A stretch of DNA of 64,000 nucleotides from Aliamphritea spongicola. Its GTDB lineage: Bacteria; Pseudomonadota; Gammaproteobacteria; Pseudomonadales; Balneatricaceae. The stretch lies in the NCBI GenBank assembly GCA_024347235.1, contig AP025283.1, positions 2,976,001-3,040,000 of the forward strand, read 5' to 3'. Below the pieces are notes generated by a model. It did no database searches and was not told the origin of the DNA. It saw only the letters and a program-made list of their open reading frames with translations. A program made the position numbers and the translations under genes. Below, in pieces: positions 30,249 to 41,990 of this stretch; the stretch's first letter is position 1; the number at the start of each line of letters is the position of its first letter.

Positions 30249-31556
30249 TTACATCCGTTCAAATACGAACAGCGTTAACATCACCAGAGCTGACATCCCC
30301 AGCATATACGGCATATTCCAGCGCATAATCTGCATACCGTCGATGCCGTATTTCCCCTGTATCGAAATGTTCATACCGGATAAAGGCCCTGCTGCCGACC
30401 CCAGCGCCCAGCTGGATAAAAGATAATCCCCAGCATGCTCTGATCCGGCTGCAGGGGCATCAGCAACGGACCAATGATTGAAATACCAATCACCGGATGC
30501 AGCCCCGAAACCGCCAGCACCATAATAAATCCGTAGCTCAGGCCCGCCGTCCAGGCATTAAACTCGCTAAATGGCAGTAAAGCCCCTGCCCGGCCAGCAA
30601 ACTCTGCAAACCGAAACTGAACACGCCGGCAGATAAAAACAGCACCACTTCATTGGTCATATTGGCCAGCCGGCTTGTATGTGGCCCCGCAACGGCGCAG
30701 CTACCTTGCCCCGGAACAGCAAAGTGAGCAGGCAAATTAAAGGGGCCGACAGAGTAATAATGAACAGGATGGATAACTGCGGATACAGGTAGTGTACAAC
30801 CAGAACCGCCACCGCCAGCAAGCTTGGCAACCAGAGGCTGTTCAGCCGTAACGGATAGCCTTCAAAGCGCTCATGCTCCGACAGACGCCGTACGGTAAAG
30901 AAGATCACCACCAGCGCCGCCACCGCCAGAGCGGCGCCACTAAACATCAGCTCCGACAAGCGTGCTTCAGGTGCATAGGTCAGCGCCACCCCCATCGCGG
31001 CAAAGAATGGTGACCAGAAAGCTGCCGCAGAAAATGCCCGGGTCAGTGCCACTACTTGTGCCCGGCTCAGTGAGCGCCGCTGAGACATACGGTCCCCGAG
31101 GATAAACAGCGCAGAAAGGTTAATCACCGCCCCAAAGAAATGTACCCCAAGAAGGGTCCCCAGAATCGAGCGTTTACCGGTAGGCAGCCGCTCACCTTCC
31201 GCCAGATCCGGCTGGCTGACCAACCCCAGAAAGCTCACCGCCACCAGCATCGAAATCAGCGCAATATTGCCTTTCAGCAAGTCACTTAAATCTACTGTAT
31301 TACCCAGCAACAGTGCCAATAAAGCCGCCCCTGCACCGATGCCCGACAGCACCAGCGCCTGCAACCGGTTACGGCGACTCATCGTCTGCCAGGAAAGACC
31401 ACACGCCAGCCAGTAGCATAAACCGGCGAATACCAGAAAGCCTTCATGCCACAGAGCCATAGGGGTGCAGACTACCCCTAACAATACGCTGACGCCCCGC
31501 ACGGACTGTACTGGGTTCACCGCCATTGTTTCCGCAACACTGTTCCCCTGTGACAT
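30249..31556 (-). CDS. multi-pass membrane permease, family not identified
   Basis: The reconstructed protein has 436 residues and about eleven hydrophobic segments, including GILGTLLGVHFFGAVINLS-like and FIMVLAVSGLHPVIGISII stretches, and an amphipathic RTRVRRLSEHER-like loop. The organisation (two halves with related re-entrant motifs) recalls ion/anion transporters, but I cannot place the family. Frames change at G4 runs near 30690 and 30580 and at a T5 run near 30420; corrected, it ends MLTLFVFERM. The substrate is unknown. Confidence 0.6.
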
Positions 31557-31598
31557 AGTGCACTATCCTTAAAGATCCTGACGAAAGCAGCCTTAACG

Positions 31599-31633
31599 AA
31601 AAAGCCTTGCGCTCCGAAGATGCACAAGGCTTT
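31599..31633 (-). terminator. terminator after slyD
   Basis: The stem AAAGCCTTGTGC / GCGCAAGGCTTT reads into TTTTT on the minus strand, 22 bp after the slyD stop. Confidence 0.8.
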
Positions 31634-31654
31634 AAGTATTACATACAGAACTTA

Positions 31655-32137
31655 TCAGTGATGATGGCCGCCAGCACCGTGTGCGTGGCCATGCTCAAGT
31701 TCTTCTTCAGATGCATCACGCACTTCAACCACTTCAACGTCGAAGTTCAGCACATCACCTGCCAGCGGATGGTTACCATCCACAGTAACCGTTTCGTCAG
31801 TCACAGCAGTCACAACAACCGGCTGCTCGCCCCATGGTGTCTGCGCCATGAACTGCATACCGATTTCGATTGTGTCGATGCCGTCAAACAGATTACGCTC
31901 AACTTCCTGAATCAGTTCTTCGTTCGGCTGACCGTAACCTTCTTCAGGAGATACTTCTACCTGCTGCTTATCACCAACCTGTTTGCCAGTCAGTGCGTTT
32001 TCCAGGCCCGGTACAATGTTGCCCTTACCGTGCAGATACGCCAACGGCTCACCACCGGCAGAAGAGTCCAGTACTTCACCGGCAGCATTTGTCAGGGTGT
32101 AATGGATCAGAACAACTTTATTGTCAGCAACTTGCAT
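31655..32137 (-). CDS. slyD: FKBP-type peptidyl-prolyl isomerase SlyD
   Basis: This intact 160-residue protein is a cytoplasmic prolyl isomerase and chaperone. The FKBP core (VVLIHYTLTNAAGEVLDSS, PGLENALTGKQVGD) encloses the insert-in-flap domain (EEGYGQPNEELIQEV), and the C-terminus is histidine-rich (HGHAHGAGGHHH), as in SlyD proteins that pass nickel to hydrogenase. The ATG at 32137 is chosen because the frame upstream lacks a ribosome-binding site and the FKBP core begins directly after it. Confidence 0.92.
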   Translation of the reverse strand: MQVADNKVVLIHYTLTNAAGEVLDSSAGGEPLAYLHGKGNIVPGLENALTGKQVGDKQQVEVSPEEGYGQPNEELIQEVERNLFDGIDTIEIGMQFMAQTPWGEQPVVVTAVTDETVTVDGNHPLAGDVLNFDVEVVEVRDASEEELEHGHAHGAGGHHH

Positions 32138-32282
32138 GTTTTTCTCTCGCTTATAAGGACAAAACAGCAATAGCGCTGCCAAAGGCCTCAGAAATTAATT
32201 AACCCGGTTTACTCAGAAGCACCCCGGCATGGTTTACATAATGCCGACGCCCCTGCTGTGTTTCAAGGGCTTAGCGGATATT

Positions 32283-33317
32283 CTACTTAATATAATCCGC
32301 CCCCAGCTCACGGGTCAGCAATCCGGCATCCACCGGCCGGCAACCGCTGCGGTTCTGACCGGACCATAACGGTGAAAAGTCCCCGCTGCCGGCTGCTTCT
32401 GCAGCACTTCGCAACGGCGCCAGCGCCGGGGTTGCCTGCGGAAATGGCGGTGCATCAGGGCTGACCAGCCCCAGTTCAAGCATCGCACGGTTAACGATTC
32501 CCGGGCCGGCCCGCCGGAAAAGACATTGGTCAGCGCTGTATGCAGGGAAGCATCCTGCAATGCTGCCCGGTGCAGGGCGCTGGTATTCGTCTGATCACAG
32601 AGTAAATACACCGTACCCATCTGCACACCGGCCGCACCCAGCTGCATAGCCGCCCGGATGCCTGCCTGATCACAAATCCCGCCAGCAGCAATGACCGGCA
32701 CATCCACCTCTGCAACTAACTGGGGCAACAATGAAAACGTACCGGACTGCGTATCCATATTCCGGGTCAGAAAAATCCCCGATGACCACCCGCCTCCAGC
32801 CCCTGAGCAATAATGGCATCCACTCCCTGCTCCGCCAGCCAGCGCCCTTCTTCCAGCGTGGTCGCACTGGCAATTACTTTGGCACCTGTTGCCCTGACCC
32901 TCTTCAGGAGTCCAGCATCAGGCAGACCAAAATGAAAACTCACCACTTCCGGCCGGTACGCTTCCAGCACAGCAGCATGATCAGCATTAAACGGCGCACG
33001 GCCACCGGCAGCCGGCTCTTCGTCAACTCCAAGCTCATCGTAATAGGGCTGCAGCCTCTCCCGCCAGTGCTGTAGCTGGCTATCGGTGACCGGTAAAGGG
33101 TCGTGGGCAAAAAGTTAACGTTCACAGGGAGGTCCGTACCCGCGCGGATAGCCTCCAGCTCTGTCGCCATTACTTCCGGTGTCAGCATCGCACAGGGTAA
33201 AGAGCCTAAACCACCGGCATTACTCACTGCCACCGCCAGTGCACTGCCCTGCACGCCCGCCATAGGTGCCTGAATAACAGGCAACTCAATATCAAACAAA
33301 TCCCGGATATCTGTCAT
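32283..33317 (-). CDS. nitronate monooxygenase-family FMN enzyme
   Basis: This 345-residue TIM-barrel flavoenzyme oxidises nitronates or acts as an enoyl-ACP-reductase-like FMN protein. Family signatures seen are [53 protein letters not shown] and [12 protein letters not shown]. Three bases are missing (T5 near 33108, T5 near 32778, GGG near 32500), all within runs; corrected, it ends [11 protein letters not shown]. It is divergent from rhlE. Confidence 0.85.
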
Positions 33318-33527
33318 TGGTGAACTCCCCTGTGCGGTTAATTTCAGTGCGCTAGCATTGCACAGTTATTGCAGTGCAACAACCGGCCAACACTCCCGCT
33401 TTAACAGTACCAGTCAGGCCTTTATGATTCGCAAAAATCCGGCAGATCCGCTAAGCTGCGAGACTTTTCAGCATGCCCGTCTGCATGCCTGCCAACCACG
33501 TGATAATCACGGAATCTGAAGTAACTT

Positions 33528-34799
33528 ATGTCATTTGCAAAACTGGGTCTCAGTGACAACCTGCTCGCCACGCTTGAAGCACAAAACTTCACTACAGCAA
33601 CGCCTGTTCAGCAACAGGCGATACCGCTGATCCTGCAGGGAAAAGACGTACTGGCCGCCGCGCAGACAGGCACCGGCAAAACCGCAGCCTTTGCATTGCC
33701 GATACTGCACATAATTGGTAACCGCCAGGCAGAAGCCCACCGGCCACTGGCACTGATCCTCGTCCCGACCCGGGAACTGGCCAGCCAGGTGGCAGCAAAC
33801 ATTGAACAACTGAGCAATAATTCTGCCCGCAGCATTATTCTCATTGGCGGCGTTTCCGTGAACCACAGCTGGAAGCATTACAGGACGGTGCTGAAATCCT
33901 TATCGCCACGCCGGGCCGCTTACTTGATCTGTACCTGCAGGATGCCATCCGTTTTGATCACCTGGAGCTGTTAGTGCTGGATGAAGCAGACCGCATGCTG
34001 GATCTGGGCTTCAGCCCGGAAATCACCCGTATTTTTGAAGCACTGCCTGCCCGGCGCCAGACCCTGCTGTTCTCAGCCACATTCAGCGACAGCATCCGGC
34101 AACTGGCCAGACAACGCCTGAACAACCCCGCTGAAGTTTCAGTCAGCCCGGCAAACAGCGCGGCCAAAACGGTAAAGCACTGGCTCTACAGCACCGACAA
34201 AAACGCAAAGCAGAATTACTCACCGAGCTTATTCTGACTGAACGCTGGCGTCAGACACTGGTGTTTACCAAAACTAAAAAGGCGCCGATGCACTGGGCAG
34301 AACGCTGGCAGACGCCGGCATAAACTGCGCCGTCATTCACAGCGACCGCAATCAGCAGGCCCGGGATAAAGCCCTGAACTCATTTCAGGCAGGCAGAGTC
34401 TGGGTATTAATTGCCACGGATGTCGCCTCCCGCGGGCTGGACATTGATCAGTTAAAACAGGTCGTTAACTTTGATCTGCCGGTACAGGCTGAAGACTACA
34501 TTCACCGCATCGGCCGCACCGGCAGAGCCGGCAAACAGGGACAGGCCATATCGCTAGTCAGTGCCGACGAGTTTCCGCAGCTACAGGCCATAGAACAGTT
34601 GCTGGGTAACAACATTGAGCGCCGTGAAGTAGCCGGCTTTGAAGCGGACCACCGTCTGCCGCTGTTCAGCAAGCCAGCAGTTCAGAAAAACAAAAGACAA
34701 ATCACCGGCGGGAAAACAGCACAAGACAAGCCATCAGAAACAGTCTGCGGCAAAAACAAATCGGCCAAAAACATGGCAATGCTGAGCAGCACAATGTAA
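33528..34799 (+). CDS. rhlE: DEAD-box RNA helicase, RhlE type
   Basis: This ATP-dependent RNA helicase shows all core motifs in order: Q motif (FTTATPVQQQAIPLIL), Walker A AQTGTGKT, PTRELA, ATPGRLLDL, DEAD (LVLDEADRMLD), SAT (LFSATF) and HRIGRTGRAG. Three bases are missing (a G near 33859, A5 near 34200, A5 near 34280). The tail after 34750 is uncertain: the frame shown stops at 34799, but one more A in the run near 34767 extends it to 34846 with a basic SRKKRRREN tail, as RhlE proteins often have. Confidence 0.85.
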
Positions 34800-34846
34800 G
34801 CCGAAAAAAGCGACGCAGGGAAAATCCGGCAAGCCGAGAGCTGTAA

Positions 34847-35056
34847 AGCAACCCACCGGAATAAAAGATTCGGCTGAGAAAAACCGCAAAAGGTACCTAA
34901 ACGCCCACGGCCAAGTTTCAGTAAATAATCATTCTCACGTACTAACAAACCCTATCCAAAAATGATAGCACAAGGACCTAGGCTTAAAGTAAACGGTGCT
35001 ATCATATATATTTTTTAAAAAGGCAGACTTAAGAAACAAATATCTTAAAACTAGCA
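34847..35056. other. AT-rich intergenic stretch
   Basis: This A+T-rich stretch lies downstream of rhlE and of the membrane protein gene on the opposite strand. Base composition changes sharply from the flanking GC-rich genes at about 34960. No gene is seen. Confidence 0.35.
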
Positions 35057-36289
35057 TCAAATAAACAAAAACAACCAAGATATAAAAACAATCGATAAAA
35101 TCATTGCTGATATATAGTAGGGCGAAAGTAAAAACTCAACATCAGAGTCTTTAATAATTGGTAAATTACCATAAAATCTTGGATCATAAACAGATCCTGT
35201 AATTTTTAAATCACTATCGCAAACTAATTCACTACTAGAATCTTTTTCATAATAAGATTATAATCTATATCAATACACACCTCTTCATTCCAAAAAGGAC
35301 TAAATCGACTATGCAGAGGAAAAAATTCTCTGGCTGATACTTTAACTAGTTCTGGCTCAAATAACCTCCAAAAATTATCTTCCAGCAAGTCAGATAGACT
35401 ATGTGCAATCATATAAAAATACTTAAATGGTAAAACATAATCAACAGGAGGAATTTCTGTTCTTACCTGATAAGTCACTTCATCTTTCAGGTTAACTTCT
35501 TGTTTCATTTTATCAAACGATAACAATTTATCATTCACTGTATATGAAATAATTTTCCATGAAGAATAGCCCTCCAACTTCTCAAAGCTTGGAATAAAGA
35601 GATTTGGATCAACGAACTTTTATTCGACACTATACTAAAATTTGCAAAAGTTACTACATTAAAAGCCTTTCCGTTAATTTTTGGAAGTAACTCTATTGAA
35701 TACAAATAAGAATCACCAGCATGCTTTCTTTTATAAAAGCTATAATCCAATGTCAAACTAGAAGATGACGATTTAGGATTCAATACATTAGAGGAATACA
35801 GGTGAGCAGATAAAGCTAGACCAACTGAAAACAAAAATATAAAAGATTGGATGATGTAAGCATATCCGAAAATATAAAAACAGCTCTTGATAGCTTATTA
35901 TCAGTTTCCATTGACTCAAGCACAAAAGTTTTGTTTGAGCAGAGATCAACCAAAAATAAAAACATACGTTAAAAATAAAACAGAATTAAAGTATCCCTCA
36001 AATAAAAAAATATCGACCAGAGAAAAATCATTAAGAGTATAATAAACAACCAAGAAAACAAAAACAGATATTAAAAAGCTATTTCTGATATATCTATATG
36101 AAAGAGGTTTACCAGGAAAAGCCTTATCATAAAATTTATAATAAAAACTGAAATCACATTATAATAATCTGGCTTTACCGGCTCTTTTCTAGCATTTCTA
36201 AACTTCGCCGTTAAGACATCAATGGTACCACCAATAGTTACAAAACTAGCCAATATGCCAAAAAAACTTGCAACAACTGAATGATCCAC
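35057..36289 (-). CDS. AT-rich multi-TM protein of unknown family
   Basis: Hand correction of six missing bases, all in A or T runs (near 36135, 35950, 35955, 35843, 35623 and 35246), yields one frame of 412 residues from MDHSVVASFFGILASFVTIG to SAMILSIVFISWLFLFI. It has an N-terminal helix, a charged NARKEPVKPDYYN segment, two or three further helices (SFLISVFVFLVVYYTLNDFS and others), a 200-residue mainly extra-membrane domain (FVDPNLFIPSFEKLEG, DLLEDNFWRLFEPELVKV) and a final helix. Composition is far more AT-rich than neighbours, suggesting transfer. No family recognised. Confidence 0.6.
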
Positions 36290-36347
36290 TCAAATACTCC
36301 TTTTCAAGTCAAAAATATCTAACTATAAACTCATATAAGTTATTATT

Positions 36348-38254
36348 TTACGCAATTGCCATCTGTGCGTTATTCATAACAGAAGATACACCCTCAAGGT
36401 GAGCCGCCGCAAACTCCAGCGCCGGTACCGGACGGCCATACAGATAGCCCTGCCCGCAGTCACACCCTTCTTCCAGAATAAAGTCATTCTGTTCCTGGGT
36501 TTCGATACCTTCAGCTATCACATTCAGGTTGAGTTTTCTGGCCATCGCAATAATAGCGCGGGCCAGCTCACGGTCCTGTTCACTGTTATCCAGATGCGCA
36601 ATAAAGCCCCGGTCGATTTTCAGCGTATCAAAGGCATATTTCTGCAAATAACTCAGTGACGCATAGCCAGTACCAAAATCATCCAGAGACACGCCCACAC
36701 CGATGCGTTTCAGGGCGTTGATTACCCGGGTTGCCTGATACTCATCCTGCATCAGCACACCCTCTGTAATCTCCAGTTCCAGCATATTCGGCGGCAGTTC
36801 AAACTCCGTTAACAGGTCTGCTACGTAACGTACCAGCCCGGTATCACGGAACTGCACCGGTGAAATATTCACCGCCATGCGCATAGGGTAGTTATACAGC
36901 CGGTACCAACTGGATATCTGCTCAATCGCCGTCCGTAACACGAAATGACCGATATCCACGATCTGGCCATTGCGCTCCGCCAGGCTGATGAACTGGTCCG
37001 GCCTGACATGTCCGAGTACTGGATTAAACCAGCGCAGCAACGCTTCTGCGCCGATCAGCCTGCGGGAATCCGTCGCAATCAACGGCTGAAAATGCAAACT
37101 GAATTCACTGTTTTTCAGCGCATCCACCAGATGTGATTCAAGGCGGCAACGCTCATCCAGTACCAGCTGCATACTGTCAGTGAAAAGGTGTAGGCACTGC
37201 CGGAAACCTTACCCAGGTTCATTGCTGCGCCGGCCTTCTTCAGCAACGTGGATGCATCCGGCCCGTCTGCCGGAGACATCGCCAGTCCCATCTTAATCGG
37301 CACCGTAATATTCTGCTGATCAATCACCAGCGGCTGGTTCAGGCTGTGACTCAGACGGTTAGCCAACCGCACACTGAGCTCTTCGATCCGGGACGTCGCC
37401 AGCAGGACTACAAACTCATTGCCGGTTACCCGGGCAAGATAAAAGTTGCCCGATAAATCATGACGCAGCCGGTCGCTGATTCTCTGGAGAATCTGATCCC
37501 CGATCAGGTAACCGTAACTGTCGTTGATGGTTTTGAAATTCTGCAGGCCGATGTACAAAACAGCAAACTGCTGTTCAGCATTAACGGAGAGAATATGTTC
37601 CATGTGGCTGAGCAAAGCTGCCCGGTTAGGCAGGCCGGTTAGCGCATCATATCGCTGCACATATTCCAGCGTCTGCGCCATGGAGGCACGGTTATCAACC
37701 TCATTGGAAAGCTGTTCACGCAGACTGAGCAGTTCCTGCTGTTGCTTCTCATACAGCTGCGTCAGCACTTCGTTGGCAGCCTCAAGGCGGGCCTGCCGGG
37801 CCATGCATTCCAGATCAGCTTCGATGGTTTTCTGAAAACGGGATAACAGCGTGCGGATATTCTCGGCGTAGTGGTTCTCTGTGCTATCAAACACACAAAT
37901 GGTGCCAAACAGCGCGCCGCCGGGCCAGTAAAGCGGTAAACCGTAGTACGACACCATCCCCTGCATTTCAGCCAGACACGCCTGCCATTCAGGGTGCTGC
38001 GCGATATCTGCAACGTGCAGCGGATTCTCATGACGAACAAATGCCTGGCACAGTTGCCCCTGCACATCCAGGCTGCCTTTGCTGAACGGATTAGTAAGGT
38101 TATCGCTGGCGACGAATACTTCCAGCTGCTCACCCTGATCCCTGATAATCAGCACTGCCGGTATACTGGCGATCTCAGACACCAGATCTACAGTTTGCTG
38201 CCAGCCTGCCAATATTGAATCGGGTACTTCCGCTGTTCTTATATCAACCGACAT
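36348..38254 (-). CDS. GAF-GGDEF-EAL protein, degenerate GGDEF
   Basis: This 635-residue protein has a GAF sensor (about 20-160: AVLIIRDQGEQLEVFVASD, YYGLPLYWPGGALFGTICVFD), a coiled coil, a GGDEF-like domain whose loop reads VTGNEFVVLL and so is probably inactive, and an intact EAL domain (GAEALLRW, ELEITEGVLM, LDDFGTGYASLSYL, KIDRGFI, AEGIETQEQ). It should hydrolyse c-di-GMP, possibly tuned by GTP bound in the degenerate domain, as is known for such enzymes. One base is missing in a T4 run near 37185. Confidence 0.85.
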
Positions 38255-38396
38255 ATGCTGTTTAAAGGTCCACTCTCTCTTTACGTTTTCTGCAAACGTA
38301 ACGGCTATTAATCAAACGTTCATTAGAACACTTATTGCCGGAAGGAAAACCTTACCGCTCACCATTTTAAGGACAAGCGGTTTTATAAACGCGCAA

Positions 38397-38998
38397 TCAG
38401 CTGCTAGCAATCAGCTGAGTCACCCCGTCATAAACAAACTGAATCGCCAGCGCCGCCAGAATAACCCCTAAAAGCGGCGTAAAATCTCGTCTCCGGTACG
38501 GCCGATAATCACCTTTACATAGCGGGACAGTAACATCAGCACCAGCGTCAGCACTGTGATGGAAATAATCGCCAGCAGAATCGACAAATTCTGCTCTGCG
38601 TTCTCCGCCTGTGAAAACAGCAGGATCGATAACGTCAATGAACCGGGGCCGGCCATCAACGGAATCGACATCGGGAATACTGAAATATCCCGCTTAGCGG
38701 TCGTCACCGTGTACTCAACGTCCTGAGTGATCATCTTAAACGCGGTATAAAACAGCAGCAAGCCACCGGAAATCCGCAGCGCCTCAATGTTGATGCCCAG
38801 CTTATTCAGGAAAGGCTCGCCGTAATTACCAAAAATTATCAGCAACAGAGTCGAAATAACAATCGACTTAACCGCCATTTTAACCCGGTGACCGGTTTCG
38901 CCTGCCGGTACCAGAGAGTGGAAAACAATTGCCGCACCGATCGGATCAATAATAATGAACAGCGCAGTGATGGCATTCAGATAAACCAGAATATCCAT
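38397..38998 (-). CDS. MarC family membrane protein
   Basis: This 200-residue integral membrane protein has six helices; the family hallmarks are FIIIDPIGAAIVFHSLVP near the N-terminus and FPMSIPLMAGPGSLTLSILL in the middle. MarC proteins were once thought to be antibiotic-resistance factors; their real transport role is unclear. A T4 run near 38475 lacks a base; corrected, the end is FVYDGVTQLIASS. Confidence 0.85.
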
Positions 38999-39088
38999 TC
39001 AGAAAACCTTACAAAAATAAAATAAGGCCGCAGCCGGCAAAACTACCGGCTGTCAGCTCAGAAAATCAGTTAACAGAATAATCGAAAA

Positions 39089-39562
39089 CTAAGGACGGGT
39101 ACCGATCCGGACATTGCCTGTCTGCATAAACTGGGCAACTTGCTTACGCTTGCGCCCGATCAGTAATGGTCCATTGTCGAAAAACAGAAAGTTTTTCCAG
39201 TGACGCTTAAACACGTGCCAGCGGGTTTCAATCACATGTTCAACGTCGTAACAAAAATACACCAGCGTATTGTCATCCCAGTCCAGATGCTCCAATAACT
39301 GCTCCGGCATATCCGCCTCATCCGACTCCCAGCGGTTTTGCCATGGAAAAGTTTCCTGCCAGGTCGGATTCTTATTCGCCCAGTCATCATCATAAAACAG
39401 TTCAGGGTGATTACTTTCCTGACTAATCTGCTGACGCCATACCTGTTCAGCACGGGCTTCACTCAGGGGTTTTATTTCATTCAGATCAGCCTCTGAAACA
39501 GGCAGATCTTTATGCCTGAAAATCCAGGCGCGCTTATATGCTTCTAACGGTATGTAATTCAT
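39089..39562 (-). CDS. DUF2947 family protein
   Basis: This intact 157-residue protein starts MNYIPLEAYKRAWIFRHKDLP, the start consensus of DUF2947, a Vibrio/Oceanospirillales family. It has no signal peptide and is rich in tryptophan and acidic residues (WDDNTLVYFCYDVEHVIETRW). The function is unknown. An upstream in-frame start (39574) is less likely. Confidence 0.7.
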   Translation of the reverse strand: MNYIPLEAYKRAWIFRHKDLPVSEADLNEIKPLSEARAEQVWRQQISQESNHPELFYDDDWANKNPTWQETFPWQNRWESDEADMPEQLLEHLDWDDNTLVYFCYDVEHVIETRWHVFKRHWKNFLFFDNGPLLIGRKRKQVAQFMQTGNVRIGTRP

Positions 39563-39617
39563 CTGATAAACCAAAACTGCCGCTGTAGGTTATACAACGA
39601 CACAATAACAAGAGGCT

Positions 39618-40208
39618 TTATCTGTCAGCCAGGGACTGTGACTCAGACGTCTGAACAATGCCAGGCCGGCGGGCTTGCCAGAAACGCTTACGCCAGTATG
39701 GATTTGCCAGCGGCGTAATACTTACCCCAAGAGTCTCACCGGAATGCAGAAAAGACTGATTGCCGATATAGATACCAACATGACGGCTGTACGTTCCGGT
39801 TTTAAAAACACCAGATCACCGGGCCGTAACTCATCACGGCTAACCGGCGTACCGATTACCGCCTGCTTTAACGTAGTACGGGGCAGGTTAAGATCAAACT
39901 GCGCAGCGAAACTGCGCTGTACAAAAGCAGAGCAATCAATGCCCTTTTGGTCGTGCCCCCAGCCGGTACGGCACCCCTTCCCACTCTGCAAACTGGCGCA
40001 GTAACTGTTCCTGTACAGTCGCTTCCGCTGCCGGCAGTGGCGTGACATTATTATAACGCCAGCTGACCACCGGCTTCTCAGCCACTGATGTCTTATCTAC
40101 CACGGCAGGTTTTACCGACTGACCACCACAGCCTGTCAGCAACACTGTCACTGCCATACTGCACACAATCAACCCTGTACGAATCTGCTTAAGCATTCTG
40201 CTGTTCAT
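39618..40208 (-). CDS. NlpC/P60 family lipoprotein endopeptidase
   Basis: This cell-wall peptidase of about 197 residues is related to Spr/NlpC. A lipobox (LLTGCG) follows the signal peptide. The catalytic cysteine is in GIDCSAFVQ, the histidine in RHVGIYIG, and a PLANPYWRKRF segment ends the domain. Frames change at a G5 run near 39960 (two bases needed) and a T run near 39815. The start could be 40208 (MNSRMLK) or 40196; both give a lipoprotein signal. The product likely cuts peptidoglycan stem peptides at the outer membrane. Confidence 0.8.
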
Positions 40209-40318
40209 CCTGGAAAGCACGACAGATATTTGTGCCAATAATAGCCCAAGCATTGGCACAGCAATAGAGGCAAGATACTATTTTGGTTAAGGATTATCGA
40301 ACATTCGGACAAAATGCC

Positions 40319-40825
40319 ATGGCCCAGACACCCAATTTACCTATTGTTTACAGCACAGACATAAAATCTGACTGGCTCGACTACAACAACCACATGAACG
40401 TAGCCTACTACGTGCTGATCTTTGATCTGGCTGGGGTGGAACTGGTGGCAAAACTGGGCCTGAGCCCTGAATATACCGCGCAAGAGCAGATTTCATGGAT
40501 GGTTCTGGAAAACCACATCACCTACAACAATGAAGTCAGCCTTGGTCAGGAAGTGGATATCAGCTGCCGGCTGCTGGATAACGACAGCAAACGCCTGCAC
40601 CTCTATTTCGAAATGCATGCCCGTAACCCGGATGGCAGCACCTATCTGGCTTCCACACTGGAACAGATGGCAATGTGCGTTGACCTCAGCGCCCGTAAAG
40701 CCTGTGAATTCCCTTCTGATATTCTGGCGAATATTGAAGCACTTGCCGACAAACACGAAACCCTTCCAATGCCTGATAAAATCGGCCGTAAGATTGGCAT
40801 TCGCCGTAAACCTGTCACAGGCTGA
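40319..40825 (+). CDS. hot-dog thioesterase family protein
   Basis: This intact 168-residue protein has the 4-hydroxybenzoyl-CoA-thioesterase-like signature near the N-terminus: DWLDYNNHMNVAYYVLIFD, with NNHMN holding the catalytic-region Asn/His. The ATG at 40319 is used; the longer frame from TTG at 40283 lacks support. It is 3 bp from the next gene, so cotranscription is likely. Acyl-CoA chain specificity cannot be judged. Confidence 0.75.
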   Translation: MAQTPNLPIVYSTDIKSDWLDYNNHMNVAYYVLIFDLAGVELVAKLGLSPEYTAQEQISWMVLENHITYNNEVSLGQEVDISCRLLDNDSKRLHLYFEMHARNPDGSTYLASTLEQMAMCVDLSARKACEFPSDILANIEALADKHETLPMPDKIGRKIGIRRKPVTG

Positions 40826-40828
40826 ACC

Positions 40829-41835
40829 ATGATAAAACCTGAAATACTCCAGCGCGCTGTTACTCAGGGGCTGATAAAACCCGAACAGGCAGGCCCATTA
40901 CTGGACTTTATCAACCAGCAACAGGATGCTGAACTGCCATCCGCGCAGGATGAGGAACAACTTAAATTTGTACGTAACTTTGGTGATATTTTTATCACCA
41001 TCGGCGTCGCTTTCGTCGCCATATCCATCGCCACGATGGACCTGCAAAGCTGGCAGTGGTGGCTGTCAGCAGGATGCTTTGTAGCCCTGGCCGAATGGCT
41101 GGTAAGACAACGCCGGCTGGCCCTGCCCGGTATGGCGATCCTGCTTTCTATAATGTATTTCGTCGCTCAGGGTGCGGGGCTGCCGGACATCGACCTGTTC
41201 GCAGACCAGTACAGCAGCATTCCTTCCCTGCTGTTACTGGCAGGCTGCGCCGGCGCCTTTACTGGCGTTACGGTATGCCGTTCAGCCTGTTACCTATGGC
41301 GCTGAGTCTGGTGACGATTGCCCTGATCGGTCTGGGTGAAGAGTTACTCCGGCATCAGTGGCTGTTCACCCTGACCGGGCTGGTTGTATTTGCCGTTGCT
41401 ATAACCTTTGACAGCAAAGACCGGCACCGGCAGCTGCGCTGGAGCGACTGTGGATTCTGGCTGCACCTGCTGGCATCGCCACTGATCGTCCACGGCGTCA
41501 TGACCACCCTCATCTTTTCTGACGCGCCGGTGTTAAATGCCCTGGGCAATGAGATCCTGCTGATCGGCTTCTTTATTGTATTCATGTTGCTGGCCCTGCT
41601 GGTAGACCGGCGGGCAATGCTGGTCTCCAGCTCCAGTTACGGGATCTATGCGATCTTCATGCTGCTGGAAAACAGCCTCATCAGTACTGAAAACCTGCCA
41701 TTAGTGGTCTTTATCGGTTTTGGCCTGTTCATCATTTTCTTTGGTACCTTCTGGTACCGGTTACGCAGCATAATTTTCCGCCCGCTCACCGGCACTGCCA
41801 TTGCCAGGCTGGTACCGGACTTTAACGGAAAATAG
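40829..41835 (+). CDS. DUF2157 membrane protein
   Basis: This protein of 335 residues (corrected) has a soluble N-terminal region (EILQRAVTQGLIKPEQA, the DUF2157 start signature) and about eight transmembrane helices. One base is missing near 41262 (TTT to TTTT), after which the reading is AGAFYWRYGMPFSLLPMAL. The function is unknown. It follows the thioesterase gene with a 3-bp gap. Confidence 0.75.
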
Positions 41836-41849
41836 CTTAAACACCCGTG

Positions 41850-41925
41850 AATGCTGGACTATTGGTCCGGCATTCTGCACCCTTAACCATGCGCTTTTAA
41901 ACCGGGTGATTAACCACCCGTTTAC
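41850..41925 (+). terminator. two successive hairpins downstream of DUF2157 gene
   Basis: GAATGCTGGAC-tattg-GTCCGGCATTC is followed by AAACCGGGTG-attaa-CCACCCGTTT. Neither has a long T run, so termination is possible but not assured. Confidence 0.45.
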
Positions 41926-41990
41926 CCCATTCGGACTACACTGGGGTAATAACTTTTTCAGACTGTTCGCCCACACAAAGGGAGATTTCC

